Part shown: positions 53,511 to 61,366 of the stretch, piece after piece | Layout: each line of letters begins with the position of its first letter | Numbering within the stretch: position 1 is the first letter of the stretch | Source: Bacillota bacterium | Lineage (GTDB): Bacteria > Bacillota > Clostridia > Acetivibrionales > DTU013 | Direction: 5' to 3' | DNA: 64,000 bases | Assembly (NCBI GenBank): GCA_023433505.1 | Contig: JAEZCO010000048.1 | Location: 1-64,000, forward strand | Notes under the pieces: model-generated | The model's database searches: none | What the model saw: the letters and a program-made list of their open reading frames with translations, nothing else | Told to the model about the DNA's origin: nothing | Made by a program: the position numbers and the translations under genes

Positions 53511-53527
53511 AGCCCGACTCACCTCAT

Positions 53528-53571
53528 ATCAATAATTTTCGATTTGATACCATCATAACGCTCAAATCGAA
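53528..53571 (-). promoter_or_regulatory. ArsR-type operator in front of arsR-hgcAB
   Basis: ATCAA(N11)TTGAT at 53528-53548 matches the general ArsR operator form. Overlapping it is a second, perfect inverted repeat: TTCGATTTGA (53538-53547) and TCAAATCGAA (53562-53571), 14 bases apart. Both lie just upstream of the arsR start. Confidence 0.6.
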
Positions 53572-53614
53572 GAATGTCAATATGAAAGAATGAACGGGGA
53601 ATGGAGGACGCGTT

Positions 53615-53752
53615 GTGTCAATGCTTTACGGGCCTAAATATAAATCAAGCGGCTATTGTTTTGCGACAGTGGAGAAGCAGGAGTCCGAAAGTTATCATGG
53701 GTATAAAGTTAACCCAGACGGACCTTGCATAAAAGGGGATAAAATATGGTAA
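53615..53752 (+). CDS. Small hypothetical protein (45 residues)
   Basis: A short frame starts at GTG 53615, seven bases after GGAGG, and ends in TAA at 53752. The product, beginning MSMLYGPKYKSSGYCFATV and ending CIKGDKIW, has two Cys, no hydrophobic segment and no family I recognise. It is divergent from arsR-hgcAB and ends 18 bases before the end of the convergent glycosyltransferase gene. The spaced ribosome site is the main evidence that it is translated. Confidence 0.4.
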   Translation: MSMLYGPKYKSSGYCFATVEKQESESYHGYKVNPDGPCIKGDKIW

Positions 53753-53770
53753 GAGAGACATTCTCCCGGA

Positions 53771-54505
53771 TCATCCGCCGTGGAGCCGGAGACCGATAAC
53801 CTTTATCATAAACCTGGGCAGATCCAGCATCCGCTTTGCACGCCGCGGCTCCCTATAAAGCCTGAACAGCCACTCAAAGCCGCTTCTGCGCATAAACTCA
53901 GGCGCCAGCGCAACTGTACCCGCAAGCACGTCGATAGTTCCGCCTACGCCGGCGCAAATCTTTACCCTGAGCCTGTCTTTGTTCCTGGCAATCCACTTTT
54001 CCTGCCTGGGTGCGCCCAAAGCCACCAGTAAAATAGCCGCACCCGACGCGTTTATCTGATCAATGATCGCATCTTCTTCATTCTCTTTAAAATATCCGTT
54101 TCTGCAGCCTGCAATGACCACTCCCGGATATTCGTTTACAATATTCACCGCAGCCGCTTCCGCAACCCCGGGCTTGGAGCCCAATAGAAAGTAAGAGATT
54201 TTTCCCTTCGACGCATGGGCAAAGGACCTTTTCACCAGATCAATTCCAGAGACCTTTTCCGGAACCGGACGCTTCAGTATTTTTGAAGCCAGGACAACGC
54301 CTGCGCCGTCAGCCACCAGCATATCGGCGTTATTGAGAACTCCCTTCAATTCGGAATCCCTCTGGGCCGCCATCAATATCTCGGCATTGGGTGTGTACAG
54401 GGTGTGGACCTTGTCTTCTGTCAGCCAGCGCTCTAGTATTTCTACTGCTTCCTGCATTTTCAGGCTGTCTACTTGAATGCCCAGAATATCTGTAGTTTTT
54501 CTCAT
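53771..54505 (-). CDS. WecG/TagA/CpsF-family glycosyltransferase
   Basis: The 244-residue enzyme transfers an N-acetylmannosamine-type sugar from UDP to a lipid-linked acceptor in wall teichoic acid or surface polysaccharide synthesis. Family motifs in order: YTPNAEILMAA, ADMLVADGAGVVLAS, LLGSKPGVAEAAA, LVALGAPRQEKW, GVGGTIDVLAG and FEWLFRLYREPRR. Length is standard (about 240-250). ATG 54505 has GGAGAG at good spacing. The gene is alone, with no other wall-polymer genes in the window. Confidence 0.92.
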   Translation of the reverse strand: MRKTTDILGIQVDSLKMQEAVEILERWLTEDKVHTLYTPNAEILMAAQRDSELKGVLNNADMLVADGAGVVLASKILKRPVPEKVSGIDLVKRSFAHASKGKISYFLLGSKPGVAEAAAVNIVNEYPGVVIAGCRNGYFKENEEDAIIDQINASGAAILLVALGAPRQEKWIARNKDRLRVKICAGVGGTIDVLAGTVALAPEFMRRSGFEWLFRLYREPRRAKRMLDLPRFMIKVIGLRLHGG

Positions 54506-54928
54506 ATTACTCTCCATTGGTACGACAGCAAAGATGAATCCGCTATAGCCGTATTCGGCACTCCTGCCAGAAACCTTCGCTGCAGTATCTGCATTAGCAT
54601 AAAAGATATATAAAGTTTATTTTATCGTGTTCTGTTTGTCAATATTTCTGCTAATTTGCACTTGATTATACTTACCGGCTGGGATAAAATAGCAGCATAA
54701 ATGTATTAGGACAATATCGGACCCATATTGCAATGCCAAAGAATCTATGAAAACGGAATGAACTCGCGCAGAAGTTAAAAGCCTGATAGGTTTTTGCTTT
54801 TGGTGCGAAAGTGGCAAGTTTCTGTTTTAACTCTAAAAAGCTGTACCTTTTTGTACTTTTCCGATCCCGCACGGGCGGGAATTATTTCTTCCAACTTTTA
54901 TGATTTGCATGGGAATTTGGAGGTTGCA
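54506..54928. promoter_or_regulatory. Divergent intergenic region before the AraC regulator gene
   Basis: This 423-base AT-rich region separates diverging genes. I see no gene, repeat or riboswitch in it. GTAC(CTTTTT)GTAC at about 54842-54856 is a short dyad, and GGAGG is at 54919-54923 before the regulator start. Long frames extending the regulator upstream to 54794 have no ribosome site. Confidence 0.35.
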
Positions 54929-57280
54929 ATGAACATCATCATTAGATATTTGAGGGAAAAAAGAAAGCTGTTTTTATCTTGGTTGTTTTCCTATATGATC
55001 ATCATTATTACCTCTTTGCTAATCAGTTCGGTAGCATATATTCAGTCTGTGAATGTAATAAAAACAGAAATCAACGAGTCCTATCTTGCAATGCTGAAGC
55101 AGCTGCAGCAAACGGTGGATACGAAGCTCAACGATATTGAAAAGATTATGACGACCATCATACTGGATAAGAACATAAATTCACAGAGCAACATTGACGA
55201 CGTGGACCCCATATACCATATCTCCTTATTTAACGGTATAAAAACCATCAAAACCTGCGAGATTGCAAACAGTTATATCGACGACATCTTTATCTATTAT
55301 CCCAACAGGAATATCGTAGCGTCGGGGAATGGCACCTGTGGGGATGATGAATATTTTAACATTTATTATCCCGGTAAAATATCGGACATGCAGGCATGGA
55401 AAAGCTTTTTGAAGGAGAAGCACGTAAAGGAATTCTGCCCTATGGCGTCCATAAATACCGATAAACCCAATGTGGACGACATCGTATTTCTCCAGTCGAT
55501 TTCCTATGACAATAAGCAAAAGGACTATGCAATCCTTGGAATTGTGCTGAGCAGCTCCTTCCTCGAGAAATCGCTGGGCAGCTTCAACGGGATTCCGGAA
55601 GGCAATTCCGTCATTGTCAACGGAAAGAATGAACTTGTGGCAGCTTTAAAAAAGAATATCAAATTTACTGCTTCCGATCTGATGTTTGAAGAAAGTTACG
55701 GGATTAAATCTCTAAAAAACGGCGGCGTAAACGTTGAATTGGTCTATATCAAGTCGGGCATCACGGATTGGCGGTATATAACCGTCATACCGCGCTCGTT
55801 ATTCTGGGGGAAAGCAAGGGATGTAATCAACATAATACTGCTATGCACCCTGCTGTGCATGGCCGGAGGGGTTATTGCCTCGATTGTGCTCGCCGGAAAG
55901 AACTATACGCATATTGACATTCTGCTTCAGATTTTCTCAAGATCAGGCAAATTGAAGTTTGACAATAAACTGAATGAATTCAAGATGATTGAGAATTCCA
56001 TGAGGAATATCATCGACGAAAACAAAAGCATCACCACGACGCTGGAGAAGCAGAAATCCGTCATGAAAAACAATTTTTTGAACAAGCTTGTCAAGGGCTA
56101 TATCATGAACCGGATATCCCTGGATGATCTATGTATGACCTACGGCATCGAATTTAAAGGTGAAAGCTTTGTGCTGATCATATTTTACCTGGAAGAACTG
56201 GGACGCGTATATTCTCATGAAGACAATGCCAGTGAAGAAAATGCCATAGAGCTTGCATATTTTATCATTGGCAACATCATGACAGAATTGATCAAGAAGG
56301 AATATCACTGTTCGTTTTTTGACGTGGATCAGGCCGTAGCCTGCCTGGTAAATCCGGCGAAGTCAAGCGGCAAGCCTGCGGATATCCTGGATGAAATCAA
56401 AAAAATAATCATCTCCGGGAAAGAATTTATCATGGATAAATTCAACATCATTTTTACGGCCTCCGTCAGTAATATCCACTCCCTGGAAGGTATACCGGAT
56501 GCATACAGGGAGTGCCTAGAGGCGGCGGAGTACAAGCTTATCATCGGGAGCAACAACATAATTCTTTACAGGGACATTCATATGTACGGAGGCAGCAACT
56601 TTTCAAATGCATATCCTATAGAGATACAGCAGCAGTTTATCAATTGTATCAGGGCCAATGATTTTATCCAGGCAAAGCTGGTAATGGACCAGATTTTCAA
56701 GCGCAACCTTTTAAACTCTAATATCTCGCTGGATATGGCAAGATGCCTTATGTTTGCTATTATCAACACCATGGTGAACGCTATCGACGGCATTTATACG
56801 GAGGTTGACAGCAGCTTCCTTGAAAATCTCAATCCGGTGCAAAAGCTGCTCCAATGCAAAACCGTCTTCAAAATGCAGAAACAGATGGAGTCCATCCTGG
56901 GAGGAATCGAAAGCTACAACAATGCAAAGAAAAAGGGGACCAGCGCAAACAAAATCAAAGAAATCAATGCCTATATTGAAACGCATTATTATGAACACAA
57001 TTTAAGCGTATCTTCCGTCGCAGCGGAATTTGACCTGAACCCGGTATATCTTTCCAGGTTTTTCAAGGAACATACCGGTGAAGGAATCCTGAATACCATT
57101 AATAAAACGCGTCTGGAAAAGGCAAAAGCCTTTTTAAAGGATCCGGACCTGAATGTCAAGGACATATCGGAGATGATAGGCTTTCTAAACAGTACCGTCT
57201 TTATACGCACCTTTAAAAAATATGAAGGCATAACGCCGGGGAAATACCGGGAATTGCTGGAAGGTGAGAATAATAGTTGA
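54929..57280 (+). CDS. Membrane-anchored AraC-family regulator
   Basis: The 783-residue single-chain sensor-regulator has a membrane helix near residues 14-38 (LFLSWLFSYMIIIITSLLISS), an extracellular sensor to about 300 and a second helix (VINIILLCTLLCMAGGVIASI). A long cytoplasmic part follows, ending in an AraC helix-turn-helix domain (about 680-783: NLSVSSVAAEFDLNPVYLSRF, ISEMIGFLNSTVFIRTFKK). It replaces the kinase/regulator pair of the other modules in one protein, as in YtdP-like regulators. It lacks a receiver domain and a kinase domain. It stands directly upstream of the fourth importer operon, its probable target. Confidence 0.9.
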   Translation: MNIIIRYLREKRKLFLSWLFSYMIIIITSLLISSVAYIQSVNVIKTEINESYLAMLKQLQQTVDTKLNDIEKIMTTIILDKNINSQSNIDDVDPIYHISLFNGIKTIKTCEIANSYIDDIFIYYPNRNIVASGNGTCGDDEYFNIYYPGKISDMQAWKSFLKEKHVKEFCPMASINTDKPNVDDIVFLQSISYDNKQKDYAILGIVLSSSFLEKSLGSFNGIPEGNSVIVNGKNELVAALKKNIKFTASDLMFEESYGIKSLKNGGVNVELVYIKSGITDWRYITVIPRSLFWGKARDVINIILLCTLLCMAGGVIASIVLAGKNYTHIDILLQIFSRSGKLKFDNKLNEFKMIENSMRNIIDENKSITTTLEKQKSVMKNNFLNKLVKGYIMNRISLDDLCMTYGIEFKGESFVLIIFYLEELGRVYSHEDNASEENAIELAYFIIGNIMTELIKKEYHCSFFDVDQAVACLVNPAKSSGKPADILDEIKKIIISGKEFIMDKFNIIFTASVSNIHSLEGIPDAYRECLEAAEYKLIIGSNNIILYRDIHMYGGSNFSNAYPIEIQQQFINCIRANDFIQAKLVMDQIFKRNLLNSNISLDMARCLMFAIINTMVNAIDGIYTEVDSSFLENLNPVQKLLQCKTVFKMQKQMESILGGIESYNNAKKKGTSANKIKEINAYIETHYYEHNLSVSSVAAEFDLNPVYLSRFFKEHTGEGILNTINKTRLEKAKAFLKDPDLNVKDISEMIGFLNSTVFIRTFKKYEGITPGKYRELLEGENNS

Positions 57281-57511
57281 ATTTGGTTGATGAATTAAAA
57301 AGTGAGGATTGACGGTTTCCGATATCCTGCCGAAATGTGGTGGCAACCGGCGCAAACCCTTTAAAGCGTGAGCAGGAAGAGGAAAAGGTTTATTATTGAT
57401 GATCCCGTATAAAGTTGATGATTTACAAGCGTGTTCCGGGGCCCGTATACTTTTGTTGGGGCGCCCGAGATCAGGAAAAAGAATTGTCAATATTATATGG
57501 GAGGTAGTATA
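57281..57511 (+). promoter_or_regulatory. Leader of the fourth importer operon
   Basis: This 231-base gap between the regulator and the binding-protein gene presumably holds the regulated promoter. I could not identify a consensus promoter or a known riboswitch. GGGAGG lies nine bases before the ATG. Confidence 0.35.
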
Positions 57512-59197
57512 ATGAAGAGTTGGTCCAAATACATTTGCGTTCTATTAGCACTGTTAATGATCTTTTCTTTTGCAGCCTGTGGGAGCGGTACGGCAATTAA
57601 CACAACAGAAGGCAAAGCCGGTACGGTTGAAAGCAGCAATGCGGATGCGGCAACGGATCCGGCAAGCGCGGATTCGCCTTTTGCAAAATTTAAAGGAGAA
57701 CAACTCTCTTACTGGCATCCGTTCAGTACAACCTATATTAAGTCCATGGATGACAACATTGTAATGCAGGAAATGGAGAAAGTAACCGGCATAAAGATAA
57801 AATTCATAACGCCGGCCACAGGCCAGGAGGATGAAGCTTTTAATCTTATGGTAGCCTCGGGAGACTATCCGGACCTGATTAACTGCAGGGATTACAAAGG
57901 CGGAGGCATTAAGGCGGTAAAAGACGGTGTGTATTTGAAATTGAATGATTACATTGCCCAATATGCCCCCAACTATACGGCGGTAATGGCTTTAAAACCG
58001 GATATTGCAAGGCAGACCAAGGAGGATGACGGTACCATCTGGAGCTTCAAGTCCATTCAGATTGATGACGAGCCGTCCTGGGCAGGTCCTACCATCCGGC
58101 AAGACTATCTTGACAAGCTGGGACTTCAGATGCCTGTAACCATTGACGATTGGCATACGGTTCTGACCGCTTTCAAGGAAAAGGAAAAGATAGAAACACC
58201 GATGCTGCTGCCGTTGAACAGATTTTATGCCGCCGATGTCTTTACGGGTACATACGGCTCCTCCACCGGCGAGTTCCTCAATAAAAACGGCACGGTGATC
58301 TATGGAGCCATCGAACCGGGATTTAAGGAATTTCTTGCCTTGATGAATCAGTGGTATAAGGAAGGTCTTGTTGACAGGGATTTTGCCACACGGGACGATA
58401 ATAGCCTGGATGCCCAGATTACTTCAGGAAAAGCAGCCTCCTGTGCAACTACCTTCTATGGAAGCTTCAGTTCCTATGAGCTCGCTGGGAAAGCTACAGA
58501 TCCCAACTTCCATTTTGTTCCGGCCCCCTATCCGGTAATCAACAAGGGCGACGATGTTTCGACCGCCCTGCACATAGGGAACAAGAATTGGAATTCCAAA
58601 GGCTGCGACCTTGCCATCAGTACAAAGTGCAAGAATGTTGAGGCAGCGGTTAAGTGGATCGACTACCGTTACACGGATGAAGGGTTCATGCTGTTCAACT
58701 ATGGCGTTGAGGGCGTTTCCTACAATTGGGTCGATGGGCCCATGGAATTCAAGTTCGGTTCTTCCTTCTTCCCTCCGTCGCTGCAGGGAAAGATAAAGAC
58801 GCAACATCCGGAGTATTCGGACTTAATGACACATAATCCGGATGGGGTTGACGCCAATACTGCGGCGTATAAGTATAAAGGCCCTTATGTTGCTCAATTA
58901 AGGAATCCATTGTCCTTTGTACTGTCCGATGCGGTATATGATGCAATGGATGTCTGGAGCAAGCCGGGCAAGGACTATAAACTGCCTCCCCTTTCAAGCA
59001 CCGATGACGAGGCGCAGGTGGAAAGCGACTATATGTCGCAGATTACTACGTACAAGGATGAAATGGTGATGAAATTCATTATGGGCATAGAGCCCCTGGG
59101 CAATTTCGACAAATATGTGGCCCAGATCAAGAACCTGAATATTGACAAGCTTATAAAGGTCAGGCAGGATCAGCTTGACAGGTATCTTAACAGATAG
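57512..59197 (+). CDS. Extracellular solute-binding lipoprotein (LplA-like)
   Basis: The 561-residue lipoprotein has a signal peptide ending FSFAAC with Cys23 and a Thr/Ala/Asp-rich spacer. The mature domain has the LplA pattern: NLMVASGDYPDLINCRDYKGG, VDRDFATRDDNSLDAQITSGK and the C-terminal block AAVKWIDYRYTDEGFMLFNYG. ATG 57512 with GGGAGG is used; the longer frame from 57431 lacks a site. It feeds the two permeases that follow. A GH116 enzyme downstream suggests a beta-glucoside or beta-xyloside type oligosaccharide. Confidence 0.92.
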   Translation: MKSWSKYICVLLALLMIFSFAACGSGTAINTTEGKAGTVESSNADAATDPASADSPFAKFKGEQLSYWHPFSTTYIKSMDDNIVMQEMEKVTGIKIKFITPATGQEDEAFNLMVASGDYPDLINCRDYKGGGIKAVKDGVYLKLNDYIAQYAPNYTAVMALKPDIARQTKEDDGTIWSFKSIQIDDEPSWAGPTIRQDYLDKLGLQMPVTIDDWHTVLTAFKEKEKIETPMLLPLNRFYAADVFTGTYGSSTGEFLNKNGTVIYGAIEPGFKEFLALMNQWYKEGLVDRDFATRDDNSLDAQITSGKAASCATTFYGSFSSYELAGKATDPNFHFVPAPYPVINKGDDVSTALHIGNKNWNSKGCDLAISTKCKNVEAAVKWIDYRYTDEGFMLFNYGVEGVSYNWVDGPMEFKFGSSFFPPSLQGKIKTQHPEYSDLMTHNPDGVDANTAAYKYKGPYVAQLRNPLSFVLSDAVYDAMDVWSKPGKDYKLPPLSSTDDEAQVESDYMSQITTYKDEMVMKFIMGIEPLGNFDKYVAQIKNLNIDKLIKVRQDQLDRYLNR

Positions 59198-59292
59198 GAG
59201 AAGTTGAGCTTCTTACAGGTGTAAAGGGTTGTATGGGGAGGAGCGGTTCCTTCCCATACAATAATTATTTTGTTGCGGGAGGATGACCTCTT

Positions 59293-60222
59293 TTGAATGA
59301 TGTAACCAGGTCTGGAAAAGACCATAGGATCTTACTGGATATAAAAAGGAACAAATACATCTATATTATGCTTCTGGCGGTTGTTGTCTGGTACTGCATC
59401 TTCTGTTATGCGCCGATGTACGGTGCAATTATCGCTTTTAAGAATTACTCCATTGGACGCGGTATTTTCAATAGCCCATGGGTTGGCTTTAAACACTTTG
59501 CAGCATTCTTTAACGATATAAACTTCTTGCGCGTTGTAAAGAACACTTTCCTGATTAACATATACGATATCCTGTGGGGGTTTCCTGCACCGATCATTAT
59601 GGCGCTGCTTCTCAATGAAGTAAGAAACAGGTATTTTAAAAGGACAATACAGACTTTGACCTACCTGCCGTACTTTATCTCCATGGTTGTCGTATGCGGT
59701 ATTATTATTGATTTTACTTCTTCCAATGGCATTATCAACCAGCTGCTTTCCGGCCTGGGTGTTGAAAAAACAAATCTGCTGAGCAAAAGCGAGTATTTCA
59801 GGACGATCTATGTCAGCAGTGGAATATGGCAGAATGTAGGTTGGGGAAGCATTATTTATTTGGCCGCATTAACCAATATCAGTCCGGAACTCTACGAATC
59901 AGCCGTGATTGACGGAGCCGGAAAATGGAAGCAATTAATTCATATAACTTTGCCCGGCATAGCATCGACCATCATCGTCCTTTTGATACTCAGGATGGGC
60001 TCCATCATGAGCGTAGGATTTGAAAAGATTATCCTGCTTTATAATCCGCTTACCTACGAGACAGCGGATGTCATAGCGTCTTACGTATACCGGAAGGGCC
60101 TGCTAAATGCGGATTACAGCTATAGTACGGCAATCGGCCTGTTCAATTCCGTGATCAACTTCTTATTTCTCGTAGGGTCCAATTGGCTCTCTAAAAGACA
60201 TACGGAAAGCAGCTTATGGTGA
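59293..60222 (+). CDS. ABC transporter permease, LplB type
   Basis: The 309-residue permease has six membrane helices, the first being YIMLLAVVVWYCIFCYAPMYGA, and the EAA loop ESAVIDGAGKWKQLIHITLPG. The start is TTG 59293, about ten bases after GGGAGG. No ATG nearby fits. It is followed after 12 bases by the second permease. Confidence 0.92.
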   Translation: MNDVTRSGKDHRILLDIKRNKYIYIMLLAVVVWYCIFCYAPMYGAIIAFKNYSIGRGIFNSPWVGFKHFAAFFNDINFLRVVKNTFLINIYDILWGFPAPIIMALLLNEVRNRYFKRTIQTLTYLPYFISMVVVCGIIIDFTSSNGIINQLLSGLGVEKTNLLSKSEYFRTIYVSSGIWQNVGWGSIIYLAALTNISPELYESAVIDGAGKWKQLIHITLPGIASTIIVLLILRMGSIMSVGFEKIILLYNPLTYETADVIASYVYRKGLLNADYSYSTAIGLFNSVINFLFLVGSNWLSKRHTESSLW

Positions 60223-60234
60223 GGGGTGATTTTT

Positions 60235-61125
60235 ATGGTAACCAGAGATACATTCTCTGAAAGAGTATTTAGTTTCTTCAACGCAATTTTTTTACTGTTA
60301 TTTACTTTGGCATGTATCTACCCATTGCTGTATGTTATCTTTGCCTCCTTCAGCGATCCCAGGCTGCTAATGCAGCATGAAGGACTGATGCTTTCACCCA
60401 GGGGATTTACATTGAAAGGGTATGAGCTGGTACTGAAGAACCCCAATATTGAAGTAGGGTTTCTCAATACATTTTTTTATGTCATTGCCGGGACTGCTCT
60501 CAGCATGGTTCTAACCTGTTTCGGGGCATATGCCCTGTCCAGGAAACGGGTTTTCTTTGCCAAGTACATTTTGATTTTTGTTACAATCACCATGTTCTTC
60601 AGCGGAGGGCTTATCCCCTTTTATCTGACGGTCAAAAGCCTGGGAATGTACAACACCCGGTGGGCTATCCTTATTCCCGGCGCCATAAGCACATGGAACA
60701 TGATCATTATGAGGACTTCCTTTATGGAGCTCCCCGAAAGCCTTGAAGAATCTGCAAGGATAGACGGGGCAAAAGACTTTACCATCCTGTTCAGGATCAT
60801 TATCCCTTTGTCCAAAGCAATCATGGCGGTGATGATTCTGTTCTATTCCGTAGGGATGTGGAATTCCTGGTTCAACGCATCCATATTTCTGGGCGACAGG
60901 AAGTATTTCCCTATCCAGCTGATCCTCCGGGAAATCCTAGTTACAAATGACAAGTCGAATATGCTTCAGGTAATGAGCGGTATCAGCGCTCAATCGGAGA
61001 GCATGTACCGGCAGCTTGTGCAATATACGACAATCGTTGTGGCCACTGTGCCGATTCTATTTGTATATCCGTTTCTTCAGAAATATTTTGTGAAGGGGAT
61101 TATCGTAGGCTCATTGAAAGGCTGA
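60235..61125 (+). CDS. ABC transporter permease, LplC/YtcP type
   Basis: The 296-residue permease has six membrane helices, the EAA loop EESARIDGAKDFTILFRIIIP and the family C-terminus YPFLQKYFVKGIIVGSLKG. ATG 60235 follows GAGGGG. The alternative GTG 60226 lies inside the ribosome site. It completes the fourth importer; again no ATPase gene is present. Confidence 0.93.
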   Translation: MVTRDTFSERVFSFFNAIFLLLFTLACIYPLLYVIFASFSDPRLLMQHEGLMLSPRGFTLKGYELVLKNPNIEVGFLNTFFYVIAGTALSMVLTCFGAYALSRKRVFFAKYILIFVTITMFFSGGLIPFYLTVKSLGMYNTRWAILIPGAISTWNMIIMRTSFMELPESLEESARIDGAKDFTILFRIIIPLSKAIMAVMILFYSVGMWNSWFNASIFLGDRKYFPIQLILREILVTNDKSNMLQVMSGISAQSESMYRQLVQYTTIVVATVPILFVYPFLQKYFVKGIIVGSLKG

Positions 61126-61222
61126 TGGCCAACGGGATACAAATATGGATTTTTTAAAGAGAATAAACCTTACCAAAGGGATAGATGGAGTGAATCGGGA
61201 AACCATTTTATGACAAATACAG

Positions 61223-61314
61223 TTGTCATCGCAAGGAGCGATAGCAACGTGGCGATCTTAAAGTGAAAATGGAGGTAGGGCCGGATTGCCACAGCCTATG
61301 GCCTCGCACTGACA
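61223..61314. repeat. Imperfect inverted-repeat element between permease and GH116 gene
   Basis: The segment beginning TTGTCATCGCAAGGAGCGAT (61223 on) is mirrored by GATTGCCAC...CTCGCACTGACA (61284-61314). The arms resemble the widespread GTCATTGCGAGGAGC...GTGGCAATC palindromic repeats of bacterial genomes, here decayed. It occupies most of the 241-base gap before the GH116 gene. Confidence 0.5.
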
Positions 61315-61366
61315 CCAGGCTTAGGTTTCCGAGATAGCTGAGATGATTAAAAGGGGCGGCAAAGTT

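Noticed and set aside
57281..57511. A possible riboswitch in the leader of the fourth importer operon
   Set aside because: The sequence has some G/C-rich segments that might fold, but no consensus core of a known riboswitch class could be matched by eye.
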